Shown in pieces: positions 55,739 to 64,000 of a stretch of 64,000 nt of DNA. Made by a program: the position numbers and the translations under genes. Numbering within the stretch: the stretch's first letter is position 1; every line of letters begins with the position of its first letter. The stretch covers positions 1 through 64,000 of the forward strand of contig MNTL01000001.1 of assembly GCA_001916965.1 (NCBI GenBank), in the 5' to 3' direction. This stretch comes from Roseburia sp. CAG:10041_57 (lineage in GTDB: Bacteria > Bacillota > Clostridia > Lachnospirales > Lachnospiraceae). The notes beneath the pieces were generated by a model. It saw nothing but the letters and a program-made list of their open reading frames with translations, searched no databases and was not told the DNA's origin.

Positions 55739-56107
55739 TTGAAGAACAGATATGACAGACTATTCCTTGTAATTCTGGCAGGTGTAATCCTGCTTTTATT
55801 TCTATATCAGCATTTTGCTGGCAGCAAAGGATCATATATACTGGTTACTCAGAATGGGGAAAAGATTGGAGAATACAGCCTGTTGGAGAATCAGACCTTT
55901 GTTGTTACCGATGAGAATCATTCATATAATACAATTGTGATTGAGAATGGACAAGTCTGGATAGATCAGGCAGACTGCCCAGACAAATTATGCGTAAAGC
56001 AGGGGAAAATATCCAAAAACGGACAGAGTATTATCTGCCTTCCACATAAGCTTACGATACTGGTACAGGCAGATTCCGAGCAGGAATATGACGCTGTTGT
56101 ACAATGA
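55739..56107 (+). CDS. NusG domain II-containing membrane protein
   Basis: 122 residues with an N-terminal membrane helix (LFLVILAGVILLLFLYQHF) and an extracytoplasmic NusG-domain-II-like barrel with CPDKLCVKQGKISKNGQSI and CLPHKLTILVQ; the cysteines are conserved in this family. Function unknown. It normally pairs with Gx transporters, as here with the next gene 32 bases away. The start is TTG, supported by GAGG eight bases upstream. Confidence 0.85.
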   Translation: MKNRYDRLFLVILAGVILLLFLYQHFAGSKGSYILVTQNGEKIGEYSLLENQTFVVTDENHSYNTIVIENGQVWIDQADCPDKLCVKQGKISKNGQSIICLPHKLTILVQADSEQEYDAVVQ

Positions 56108-56139
56108 TTTGAATAATCTGATAGTAGGAGTCTGATTTC

Positions 56140-56637
56140 ATGAAAAAGACAGCTGTACTTGGCATGTATTTGGCATTTGCCATGATTTTGAGTTATATAG
56201 AAGTTCTGATTCCTCTGCCGATTCCCATTCCAGGTATTAAGCTGGGACTTGCTAATCTGGCTATTATTCTGATTTTATATTTATATGGTTTTAAAGAAGC
56301 ACTGTTGATAAATGTGGTAAGGATTATCCTTATAGGGCTGTTGTTTACCAATGTATCCATGATACTCTATAGTCTGGCTGGCGGATTATTAAGTCTTGCA
56401 TGCATGGGACTTGCCAAAAGGGCGCATGGTTTTAGCATCCAGTGTGTCAGTATGATTGGCGGCATTACCCATAACCTTGGACAGATTCTGGTGGCTTTTG
56501 CAGTTGTACGGACATATGGTGTTTTTTATTATGTTCCGTTCCTGCTTCTGGCTGGTTCTGTGACTGGCTGGGTGATTGGCATGTTGGAGAAAACGATAGA
56601 GCCAAGACTGAGACATTATTTGCAGACTGAGAAATGA
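56140..56637 (+). CDS. Gx transporter family membrane protein (HepS1-like)
   Basis: 165 residues with about five membrane helices; PLPIPIPGIKLGLANLAIILILYLYG and FTNVSMILYSLAGGLLSL are conserved (given here as segments of residues about 26-45 and 70-87). The family was labelled heptaprenyl diphosphate synthase component I but resembles ECF-type substrate-binding membrane components. The substrate is unknown. Paired with the upstream NusG-domain-II gene, as in many Clostridia, often linked to quinone or flavin functions. Confidence 0.84.
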   Translation: MKKTAVLGMYLAFAMILSYIEVLIPLPIPIPGIKLGLANLAIILILYLYGFKEALLINVVRIILIGLLFTNVSMILYSLAGGLLSLACMGLAKRAHGFSIQCVSMIGGITHNLGQILVAFAVVRTYGVFYYVPFLLLAGSVTGWVIGMLEKTIEPRLRHYLQTEK

Positions 56638-56653
56638 GAGGAGAAAGTAATAC

Positions 56654-57259
56654 ATGTATGCGTATATTAAAGGGGAAATCGTAGATATCACAGAGGATAA
56701 TGTTGTTCTTGAATGCCATGATATCGGCTATAATATTAAAGTTCCATTCAGTGTGGTTCAGAAGCTGCCAGGCATTGGGGCTCAAGTCAGAATTTATACA
56801 TATACCTGTGTGAGGGAAGATGCTTTTATATTATATGGTTTCCTGACCAGGGATGATTTATGGATATTTAAGAAGCTTATTACTGTAAATGGTATTGGAC
56901 CTAAGGGGGCTTTAGGTATTTTGTCAGCTATGACAGCGGATGAACTGAGATTTGCCATTATAGCAGGAGATTCTAAAGCAATTGCCAAAGCACCGGGAAT
57001 AGGAGCCAAATCAGCAGAACGCATTATTCTGGACTTAAAGGATAAGATTACTTTTGAACCTGATAGTCTGTCAGAAACTGACATGAGTGTCAGTTCTTCC
57101 GGCTCTATTGATTCAACTGCAAAGAATGAGGCAATTGAGGCAATGAGCGCACTTGGCTATTCACCAGCGGAAGCTTTGAAGGCTGTAAAACAAATTGAAA
57201 TTACACCGGATATGGATGCAGGAGCAATTCTGAAGGCAGCATTGAAAGTGATTCGTTAA
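56654..57259 (+). CDS. ruvA: Holliday junction branch migration protein RuvA
   Basis: 201 residues: an N-terminal OB domain (YAYIKGEIVDITEDNVVLEC), helix-hairpin-helix motifs (VNGIGPKGALGILS and APGIGAKSAERIILDLKDKI) and a C-terminal RuvB-binding domain (EAIEAMSALGYSPAEALKAV). It binds four-way junctions and directs RuvB. AGGAGA precedes the ATG; ruvB follows after 28 bases. Confidence 0.96.
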   Translation: MYAYIKGEIVDITEDNVVLECHDIGYNIKVPFSVVQKLPGIGAQVRIYTYTCVREDAFILYGFLTRDDLWIFKKLITVNGIGPKGALGILSAMTADELRFAIIAGDSKAIAKAPGIGAKSAERIILDLKDKITFEPDSLSETDMSVSSSGSIDSTAKNEAIEAMSALGYSPAEALKAVKQIEITPDMDAGAILKAALKVIR

Positions 57260-57287
57260 AGTTTGTTTGGAAAGGTGAGGAGTGCAT

Positions 57288-58286
57288 ATGGCTGGAAGAG
57301 TCATTGAAACAAAAATGCTGGAGGAGGATATTAAACTTGAAGGCAGTCTACGACCTCAGACACTTCAGGATTATATCGGACAGCAAAAGGCAAAAGAGAT
57401 ATTAAGTATATATATAGAAGCAGCCAGACAACGTAATGATGCATTGGATCATGTGCTTTTTTATGGACCGCCTGGACTGGGTAAGACCACACTTGCAGGC
57501 ATTATTGCGAATGAAATGAATGTAAACCTGAAAGTTACAAGCGGACCTGCAATTGAGAAGCCGGGAGAAATGGCGGCAATTCTGAATAATCTGCAGGAAG
57601 GGGATATTTTGTTCATTGATGAGATTCACAGGCTTAACAGACAGGTGGAAGAAGTATTGTACCCCGCAATGGAAGATTTTGCAATTGATATTATGATAGG
57701 CAAAGGAACATCTGCACGTTCTGTCAGACTTGATCTGCCTAAATTTACACTGGTGGGGGCTACAACGAGAGCGGGATTGCTTACAGCGCCTCTCAGAGAC
57801 CGATTTGGCGTAATTCAGCATCTGGAATTCTATTCTATAGAGGAACTTGTTTTGATTATCCAGCATTCTGCCAGAATTCTTAATGTGGAAATAGATGAGA
57901 AGGGTGCAGTAGAACTTGCACGCAGGAGTAGAGGTACACCACGACTGGCAAACCGTATTTTAAGACGTGTTCGAGATTTTGCACAGGTTCGTTATGATGG
58001 AAGAATTACAGAAGAAGTAGCCAATACGGCACTTGATCTTCTGGATGTGGATAAGTTGGGACTGGATCAGACAGACCGCCATATCCTTACTACTATGATT
58101 GATAAATTCCATGGTGGACCTGTAGGACTTGATACTCTGGCTGCTGCCATTGGAGAAGACAATGGTACGATTGAAGAAGTCTATGAGCCTTATCTGATCA
58201 AGAACGGATTGATCATGAGAACACCACGTGGAAGGGTAGTCACCGAGTTGTGCTATCATCATTTGGGGCTTGAATTTCCACAGTGA
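57288..58286 (+). CDS. ruvB: Holliday junction DNA helicase RuvB
   Basis: AAA+ motor of 332 residues with [18 protein letters not shown], Walker [15 protein letters not shown], Walker [11 protein letters not shown], and sensor segment [21 protein letters not shown]; the winged helix is at the C-terminus. Two possible starts exist, GTG 57282 and ATG 57288; GAGG at 57277-57280 favours the ATG. A promoter for zapA overlaps the last codons. Confidence 0.97.
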   Translation: MAGRVIETKMLEEDIKLEGSLRPQTLQDYIGQQKAKEILSIYIEAARQRNDALDHVLFYGPPGLGKTTLAGIIANEMNVNLKVTSGPAIEKPGEMAAILNNLQEGDILFIDEIHRLNRQVEEVLYPAMEDFAIDIMIGKGTSARSVRLDLPKFTLVGATTRAGLLTAPLRDRFGVIQHLEFYSIEELVLIIQHSARILNVEIDEKGAVELARRSRGTPRLANRILRRVRDFAQVRYDGRITEEVANTALDLLDVDKLGLDQTDRHILTTMIDKFHGGPVGLDTLAAAIGEDNGTIEEVYEPYLIKNGLIMRTPRGRVVTELCYHHLGLEFPQ

Positions 58287-58297
58287 TTTGATATAAT
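58270..58297 (+). promoter_or_regulatory. Promoter inside the 3' end of ruvB for zapA
   Basis: TTGAAT at 58270-58275 and TATAAT at 58292-58297 with a 16-base spacer. Confidence 0.55.
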
Positions 58298-58354
58298 AGA
58301 ATAAATATAGGTTTACGTAAAGATAAGGCAATGTATAAGGGGGAGGTGTTCTAT

Positions 58355-58780
58355 ATGACTACAGATACAGAGGTAATCATTGGTGGCAAAGTTCTTACCA
58401 TGAGTGGTCATGAAAGCGAAGAATACATGCAGAAGGTTGCATCTTATATTAATAATAAGCTTAATGAATATAACAAACTTGACAATTTCAAAAGACAGCC
58501 AATAGATACTCAGCATATCTTGTTGGAAATTAATATAGCGGATGATTATTTCAAAGCCCGTAATAAAGTTGAACTGCTGGAACAGGATTTAAAGGCAAAA
58601 GAAAATGAGCTTTATGATCTGAAACATGAATTGATCGCGACACAGATAAAACTTGAGAATACTTCCAAATCCTTAAAAGAAGCACAGGATGAGATTAACG
58701 AGAACTCCAAGAGTATTATCCGTATGGAGACAGAATTAAAGGAATATCGTAAAGAAGATAATAAGGCAGCTAATCATTAA
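58355..58780 (+). CDS. zapA: Cell division protein ZapA
   Basis: 141 residues. The N-terminal ZapA domain has VIIGGKVLTMSGHESEEYMQ and ASYINNKLNE; a long coiled coil (LLEQDLKAKENELYDLKHEL onward) forms the C-terminal half. It bundles FtsZ protofilaments. GGGGGAGG at 58339-58346 selects ATG 58355 over an in-frame ATG 24 bases earlier. The gene's stop lies in the stem-loop that follows. Confidence 0.9.
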   Translation: MTTDTEVIIGGKVLTMSGHESEEYMQKVASYINNKLNEYNKLDNFKRQPIDTQHILLEINIADDYFKARNKVELLEQDLKAKENELYDLKHELIATQIKLENTSKSLKEAQDEINENSKSIIRMETELKEYRKEDNKAANH

Positions 58781-58797
58781 GATGGCTGCCTCTTTTA
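58764..58797 (+). terminator. Weak terminator-like hairpin at the zapA stop
   Basis: AGGCAGC and GCTGCCT form a 7-bp stem with a 14-base loop that contains the zapA stop, followed by CTTTT. Read-through is likely. Confidence 0.4.
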
Positions 58798-58837
58798 CGC
58801 ACGTAGTATATACGTGTATTTATGCAGGAGAATTCAT

Positions 58838-61054
58838 ATGAATCAGACGAAAATCGAACTTCTTGCACCAGCAGGAGATTTTGCCTGTTTTCAGGCAGCA
58901 ATGAATGCAGGCGCAGATGCAGTATATTTGGGTGGAGATAAATTTGGAGCAAGAGCCTATGCACATAATTTCTCGGAAGAAGAAATTATAGAAGCATTGA
59001 GGATTGCTCATCTTTTTCAAAAGAAAATATATCTTACAGTAAATACCCTGGTAAAGGAAAAAGAAATAGCAGACCTGATACCCTATCTGACACCGCTTTA
59101 TGAGGCAGGACTGGATGGTGTAATTGTACAGGATATAGGCGCTCTGATGATGATGCGTGAGCATTTCCCTGGACTGGAGCTTCATGCTAGTACGCAGATG
59201 ACAATTACAGGCGTCTATGGAGCTGAATTTCTCAAGCAGCTTGGAGTCTGTCGTGTTGTACCTGCCAGAGAGCTTTCGCTTGATGAGATACGTGACATAA
59301 AGGATAAGACGGGACTGGTTATAGAAACCTTTATACATGGTGCCATGTGTTATGCCTATTCGGGACAATGTCTTTTCAGCTCTATTCTGGGAGGAAGAAG
59401 TGGTAACAGAGGACGCTGTGCGGGTCCTTGCAGACTGCCATATACAGATGAACAGGGGCATGTGAGCTATCCTCTCAGCTTAAAGGACATGTATACATTA
59501 CCGATTATTCCTAAGCTGATTCAGGCGGGTATTGACTCCTTTAAAATAGAAGGCCGTATGAAAAGCCCTGAGTATGTAGCAGGAGTGACTGCAATGTATC
59601 GTAAATATATTGATGCATATCTGCAGAATCCGGACAAACCATATCATGTATCTCCAAAAGATGAAGCTGTTTTAAGGGGACTTTATATTCGTACTGATAT
59701 ATGTCAGGGTTATTATGAACAACATAATGGCAGAAATATGGTCACAATGAAAGAAGCAGGGTATTTGGGAAGTGATGATTCGGTTCTTAACGATATCCGT
59801 AACCGATATCTTAATATGAAAAAGACCATTGCAATTCATGGAAATATATCGGTATTTGCCGGGCAGCCCATTCAACTGACCCTGACCTGCGATAGCCTGA
59901 AAAACAAGGAGGGACAATTGCTCTGTGTTACAGAAGAGGGCAGTGAGGCAGGAGAGGCAATTAATAGACCTCTGACGAAGGAAGATATCAGTAATCGTAT
60001 CTGTAAACTGGGAGATACGAATTTTGCCATGGCCAGGCTGGAGGTTTTGACAGATGGACAGTCCTTTGTACCGGTTAAGGTCCTGAATGAACTGAGAAGA
60101 CAAGCCTGCCTACAGCTGGAAAATGCAATTTTGGCTTTGAATGAGAACAGACATACTGAGAAAAATAAAGCAGATTTGGAACAGCCTGTAAAAATACAGG
60201 ACAAGCTGGCATGCCATGCGGACAAACAGCAATTATATGTACAGGTAACAACATTAGAACAGCTTCGGACAACGATTTGTTCATCGGTGGTACGTGGAAT
60301 CTATGTGAATATAGACCTTGCAGCCAATCCGACTTATCAGGATGCTGTTATGCGGATTGTTAAAGAACATTCTGATATCAAATTCTTTTTGGCTCTTCCA
60401 CATATTTTACGTAAGAGATCGTATCATATGTTAGATAGTTACAATAGACTGACTGAGTCAAAAACGTTCTCTGGTGTACTGATCCGAAATCTGGAAGAAT
60501 TGCAATGGTTGGTCAATATTGACTATAAGGGTCAAATAATAGCGGATTATACATTATATGCATGGAATCAACAGACAATCACCTTTTATCAGAAGTATTT
60601 TGACCGTCATACTATGCCGCTGGAATTAAATCGTAAAGAACTGTTGCAATTGCAAAAGGATACGGATATGTCTGCTTATGAAATATGTATTTATGGAAGA
60701 CTGCCACTGATGTTTTCTGCCAACTGTGCTAAAAAGACATTAACATCCTGTAATCCAAAGTCTTCTGAACCGGTACATCTTACAGACCGTTATCGAAATG
60801 ATTTTCCAGCCGTTCAGAATTGTACACATTGCTATAATGTATTGTATAATACTGTTCCGATGTCCTTACATAATCAGTTCGACAGATTATATGCGGAACA
60901 ATATGGTGTATACAGACTGGACTTTACTTTAGAGGATGAGAAAGAAACTGCCAGAATTCTGGAGTATTATGAACAGATATATTCAGGTGAGAAGAATATG
61001 GAATTCCCTTGTGCAGATTATACGAATGGACATTATAAACGTGGGGTAGAATAA
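58838..61054 (+). CDS. U32 peptidase-family protein (RlhA-like)
   Basis: 738 residues. The N-terminal U32 domain has LLAPAGDFACFQAAMNAGAD, YLGGDKFGARAYAHNFS, the THGAMCYAYSGQCLFS-like segment IHGAMCYAYSGQCLFSS, and cysteines GRCAGPCRLPY; a middle DUF3656-type domain (QPIQLTLTCDSLKNKEG onwards) and a C-terminal U32-like repeat follow. Relatives include RlhA, which hydroxylates C2501 of 23S rRNA, and its FeS-type Cys residues are kept here. GCAGGAG seven bases upstream fixes the start at 58838. Only three bases lie between this and the next gene. Confidence 0.88.
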   Translation: MNQTKIELLAPAGDFACFQAAMNAGADAVYLGGDKFGARAYAHNFSEEEIIEALRIAHLFQKKIYLTVNTLVKEKEIADLIPYLTPLYEAGLDGVIVQDIGALMMMREHFPGLELHASTQMTITGVYGAEFLKQLGVCRVVPARELSLDEIRDIKDKTGLVIETFIHGAMCYAYSGQCLFSSILGGRSGNRGRCAGPCRLPYTDEQGHVSYPLSLKDMYTLPIIPKLIQAGIDSFKIEGRMKSPEYVAGVTAMYRKYIDAYLQNPDKPYHVSPKDEAVLRGLYIRTDICQGYYEQHNGRNMVTMKEAGYLGSDDSVLNDIRNRYLNMKKTIAIHGNISVFAGQPIQLTLTCDSLKNKEGQLLCVTEEGSEAGEAINRPLTKEDISNRICKLGDTNFAMARLEVLTDGQSFVPVKVLNELRRQACLQLENAILALNENRHTEKNKADLEQPVKIQDKLACHADKQQLYVQVTTLEQLRTTICSSVVRGIYVNIDLAANPTYQDAVMRIVKEHSDIKFFLALPHILRKRSYHMLDSYNRLTESKTFSGVLIRNLEELQWLVNIDYKGQIIADYTLYAWNQQTITFYQKYFDRHTMPLELNRKELLQLQKDTDMSAYEICIYGRLPLMFSANCAKKTLTSCNPKSSEPVHLTDRYRNDFPAVQNCTHCYNVLYNTVPMSLHNQFDRLYAEQYGVYRLDFTLEDEKETARILEYYEQIYSGEKNMEFPCADYTNGHYKRGVE

Positions 61055-61057
61055 AGT

Positions 61058-63775
61058 ATGGTAAAAGCGATTATTGAATTATCAAATTACATATTGGTGC
61101 TGAATCTGCTGTTGTATACTATAATCAGCTTTGTGCTGCTGCCAAAGGAAGATGAAGAGCGTTCTTCATTTTTGCTGGTGTTACAGGATGTATTTATATT
61201 CATTAATCATCTTACAGGAAGCCTTGTGCTGTTATCAACCAGGCATGATATGACTTATTTATTCTATCCTGTTTTTCAAATGATTGCTATTTTTTCATTT
61301 TTTGTGTTGATGAGAGCTATTTATCCCAAATCAAATAGATTACTCCTGAATCATATAGGACTGTTATTATCTGTCAGCTTTGTTATTCTGACCAGATTAT
61401 CCTTTAGCAGATCTGTTAAGCAATTTGCAATTGTAGCAGTGTCTATGATCATTGCACTGATTATTCCGTCACTTATGAAATATTTGCATCTGCTGATCAG
61501 AGGAAGGTGGATTCTGGGAATCCTTGGTGTTGTGCTTTTAGGTGCAGTGCTGGTAACAGGAAGTATTATCAATGGCTCGAAACTATCGTTTTCTATCTTG
61601 GGAATCTCTTTCCAGCCGTCTGAGTTTATCAAGATTCTGTACGTGATATTTCTTGCAGGAGTTTTATCAGAAGCCAGATCCAGGATGACAATATTCCTAT
61701 CGGCAGTACTTGCAGCTGCGCATGTTTTGGTGCTTGTAGCATCAAAAGACCTAGGAAGTGCATTAATATATTCAATTACCTATGTGATACTGCTTTATAT
61801 TGCAACACGTAAGCTTTTCTTTATTCTGGGTGGAATGGCAGGCGCAGCGGCAGCCTCCGTTCTGTCATATTATTTATTCTCTCACGTCAGAGTACGTATA
61901 GCAGCCTGGCAGAATCCATGGACAGATATCAGCGCTACCGGTTATCAGATAGCGCAGTCTCTGTTTGCAATTGGAACAGGAAGCTGGTTCGGCATGGGAA
62001 TAGATGCAGGGTCTCCCCGGTCGATTCCTTATGTGGAGCAGGATTTCATTTTCTCCGCAATTTGTGAAGAGTATGGTATTTTGTATGGAATCTGTCTGGT
62101 TGCCATATGTGTCAGCCTTTTCCTGGAGATAGTACACATTGCCCATGTGTGTGAAGAGTCTTTCTTGAAATATGCTTCTTATGGATTGGGTATCGTGTAT
62201 ATTTTCCAGATTTTCCTGACGATAGGCGGTAATACGAAGTTTATTCCTTTGACAGGAGTTACCTTGCCGTTGATCAGCTACGGCGGTAGTTCTGTTCTGA
62301 CTACTATGTTGATGTTTGCTCTTTTGCAGGGATTTTATATCTACAGATATGCGATCTTGACAGAGGGAGAGCTGCCTGCTGCACCACGTATTCAAATGAA
62401 TGTGATAGCAGGAGTTTTCTCGGCGCTGTTTGTGGCGATATCTGTATATTTGGTACATTTTGCATATTATGATAGTCCGGCGGTAGTGAATAATACTTAT
62501 AACTCCAAGAGACAGGAACTTCTGGCAACCAAAACTACCAGAGGAGACATCCTGGCTTCTGATAGTACGGTGCTTGCGACAACAGACCCGGATACAGATG
62601 AACGAATCTATCCGTTTGAGAATGTATATGCACATGCAGTAGGCTATGCAAGCCATGGTAGACTGGGGGTAGAACAGACTGCGGGAATATATCTGGTATC
62701 TTCAAATGTTTCTCTTAATAACAAAATTCAGGATGACCTGGCAGATGAGAAACATACAGGTAATTCTGTATATACGACGCTTGATCCACAACTTCAACAG
62801 GAAGCCTATAATGCACTGGGAATGTATGAAGGTGCAATTATTGTTACGGAACCGGATACGGGGCGCATACTCGCCCTTGTTTCAAAACCTGACTTTGATC
62901 CAAACACCATATCTGAGGTATGGGATGATCTGGTGAATGACAGTAACAGTTCAGTTCTGGTAAACAGGGCAACACAGGGGCTATATCCACCGGGATCTAC
63001 GTTTAAGATATTAACGGCGCTGGAATACATTCGCGAGAATCCTCTTACTTATCAGAATTATTCCTTTGATTGTAATGGAAGATTCACCAGCGGAGAAGAT
63101 ACAATTCGCTGCTTCCATGGTACGAAGCATGGTAAAGTGGATTTTACGACTTCATTTGCCAAGTCCTGTAATTCTTCGTTTGCCAACATGGGATTGACAT
63201 TGAGCAGAACCAGCTTTGAAGACACTCTGAGCAGTCTGTATTTTAATCAGTCTTTACCGGTAGATCTGACTTCTAATATAAGTAAAGTATCCATAGGCAC
63301 CAGCTCATCTGACAGTGACCTGATTCAGACGGTTATCGGACAGGGAACTACACAGATGACGCCACTTCATTTATCCATGATTACTTCCATGATTGCAAAT
63401 CACGGTATCATGATGCAGCCGTATATAATAGACCATGTTGAGTCCGCAGACGGTAATCTGATCAAGAGCTTTTCTCCTGATTCGTTGGGACAGTTAATAA
63501 GCGAAGAAGAAGCAGATATTCTCAAGAATCTGATGATTGCTGTGGTACAGGAAGGAACAGGAACACGATTAAAAGGACAGTCATATCAGGTCGCAGGTAA
63601 GACCGGATCTGCTGAGTACAATTCTCAATCTGATTCCCATGCCTGGTTTACCGGCTTTTCCTATGATACGGATAGACCGCTTCAGGTTACAGTGATTATG
63701 GAAGGTGCTGGTTCAGGCGGTGAATATGCAGTACCAGTAGCGAAAAGAATATTCGACCAATATTATAATGGGTAA
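61058..63775 (+). CDS. SEDS glycosyltransferase fused to a class B PBP transpeptidase
   Basis: One 905-residue protein with two halves. Residues 1-430 are a FtsW/RodA/SpoVE-type SEDS domain of about ten or more helices: GISFQPSEFIKILYVI at 182-197, ASKDLGSALIY, QSLFAIGTGSWFGMGIDAG and EQDFIFSAICEEYG at 327-340 with the presumed catalytic Asp329, then FIPLTGVTLPLISYGGSS. A membrane helix (about 447-468) leads to a PBP domain with STFK 647-650, SCN 703-705 and KTG 848-850. It should polymerise and cross-link peptidoglycan in one polypeptide. The frame is continuous, so this is a true fusion. The ribosome binding site is weak, consistent with coupling to the upstream gene. Confidence 0.92.
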   Translation: MVKAIIELSNYILVLNLLLYTIISFVLLPKEDEERSSFLLVLQDVFIFINHLTGSLVLLSTRHDMTYLFYPVFQMIAIFSFFVLMRAIYPKSNRLLLNHIGLLLSVSFVILTRLSFSRSVKQFAIVAVSMIIALIIPSLMKYLHLLIRGRWILGILGVVLLGAVLVTGSIINGSKLSFSILGISFQPSEFIKILYVIFLAGVLSEARSRMTIFLSAVLAAAHVLVLVASKDLGSALIYSITYVILLYIATRKLFFILGGMAGAAAASVLSYYLFSHVRVRIAAWQNPWTDISATGYQIAQSLFAIGTGSWFGMGIDAGSPRSIPYVEQDFIFSAICEEYGILYGICLVAICVSLFLEIVHIAHVCEESFLKYASYGLGIVYIFQIFLTIGGNTKFIPLTGVTLPLISYGGSSVLTTMLMFALLQGFYIYRYAILTEGELPAAPRIQMNVIAGVFSALFVAISVYLVHFAYYDSPAVVNNTYNSKRQELLATKTTRGDILASDSTVLATTDPDTDERIYPFENVYAHAVGYASHGRLGVEQTAGIYLVSSNVSLNNKIQDDLADEKHTGNSVYTTLDPQLQQEAYNALGMYEGAIIVTEPDTGRILALVSKPDFDPNTISEVWDDLVNDSNSSVLVNRATQGLYPPGSTFKILTALEYIRENPLTYQNYSFDCNGRFTSGEDTIRCFHGTKHGKVDFTTSFAKSCNSSFANMGLTLSRTSFEDTLSSLYFNQSLPVDLTSNISKVSIGTSSSDSDLIQTVIGQGTTQMTPLHLSMITSMIANHGIMMQPYIIDHVESADGNLIKSFSPDSLGQLISEEEADILKNLMIAVVQEGTGTRLKGQSYQVAGKTGSAEYNSQSDSHAWFTGFSYDTDRPLQVTVIMEGAGSGGEYAVPVAKRIFDQYYNG

Positions 63776-63824
63776 TTTATTAAACTGAATTTGCTTGAAT
63801 TTTTATACAATTAACGAATATTCT

Positions 63825-63853
63825 TTGTAATTTATCCTGAAAAGGTGTATATT
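63825..63853 (+). promoter_or_regulatory. Promoter of the truncated last gene
   Basis: TTGTAA at 63825-63830 and TATATT at 63848-63853 with a 17-base spacer, 40 bases before the last start codon. Confidence 0.5.
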
Positions 63854-63892
63854 ATTATTAGGTATACAAAAGCAACAGAAGGGAGCTGAAAT

Positions 63893-64000
63893 ATGCTTAA
63901 TCGTTTATTTGGAAATTATTTAGTAAACAGGGGATATTTAAACCCTGCTCAATTGGATGATTTGTTGGAAACAATTACTGAATACAAAGCCGATCCACAG
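63893..64000 (+). CDS. Start of a gene cut by the window edge, unknown function
   Basis: ATG with GGGAG seven bases upstream, then 36 codons without a stop to the window end. The reading MLNRLFGNYLVNRGYLNPAQ resembles the short helical N-terminal module (GspE/MshE-N or CheX-associated type) found on secretion and signalling proteins. Too little sequence is present to name it. Confidence 0.6.
   Translation, partial: MLNRLFGNYLVNRGYLNPAQLDDLLETITEYKADPQ

Noticed and set aside
61874..62656. 260-codon open frame on the minus strand
   Set aside because: It lies entirely inside the SEDS-PBP gene, has no ribosome binding site or recognisable domain and is cysteine- and arginine-rich, as expected for an antisense shadow.

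Overview
The window reads as core chromosome of a spore-forming, AT-rich member of the Clostridia, most likely Lachnospiraceae. The evidence is AGGAGG-type ribosome binding sites with some GTG and TTG starts, the sporulation pair YqfC/YqfD and a SpoVB-like flippase, ThyX instead of ThyA, a MutS-MutL pair with an endonuclease-type MutL, and divergent MreB, PBP2 and SEDS proteins. Genus cannot be fixed from sequence reading alone. No rRNA, tRNA, CRISPR array, prophage or intact insertion sequence was recognised. Nearly all genes are on the plus strand; only a lipoprotein and a LysR regulator are on the minus strand. No gene-free stretch exceeds 300 bases.

Layout. 1-185 holds stacked hairpins (possibly an IS200/IS605-type end) and a long perfect palindrome in front of a pyrimidine-nucleoside phosphorylase gene. 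1.5-8.1 kb is a sporulation and RNA-maturation run: yqfC, yqfD, phoH, a truncated degenerate PgpH-like protein, ybeY, a SpoVB-like flippase and a BofC-like membrane protein. 8.2-14.8 kb carries two FAD proteins, then proB and proA separated by a DUF896 gene, a 5-formyl-THF cyclo-ligase gene and thyX. 14.9-17.6 kb has an EAL phosphodiesterase and a secreted SH3-like protein. 17.7-29.1 kb holds miaB, a SulP transporter, mutS, mutL, miaA, a PLP enzyme and radC.

29.1-38.9 kb is a cell-shape and division cluster: mreB, mreC, mreD, PBP2, minC, minD, minE, rodA, mgsA and a lipid-anchored D-Ala-D-Ala carboxypeptidase. 39-44.8 kb has a tiny P-loop protein, a HlyD-like membrane protein, the YggS-type PLP protein, sepF, aroB, lspA and an rluD-type gene. 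45-48.7 kb has an uncharacterised protein translationally coupled to cstA, a cytidylate-kinase-like gene and a lipoprotein. 48.9-55.6 kb is a branched-chain amino acid block: an acetolactate synthase large subunit, two different small subunits, ilvC, a divergent LysR regulator and leuCD. 55.7-63.8 kb has a NusG-domain-II protein with a Gx transporter, ruvAB, zapA, a U32 peptidase-family protein and a natural fusion of a SEDS glycosyltransferase with a class B PBP. The window ends inside a further gene.

The genes mostly serve envelope growth, division and sporulation, DNA repair and tRNA modification, and proline, folate, thymidylate and branched-chain amino acid metabolism. The most unusual items are the PgpH-like protein that has lost most metal ligands, the MreB homologue with an altered phosphate-2 loop, the PBP2 with a long insert, the SEDS-PBP fusion, the paired acetolactate synthase regulatory subunits and the CstA-coupled unknown protein.
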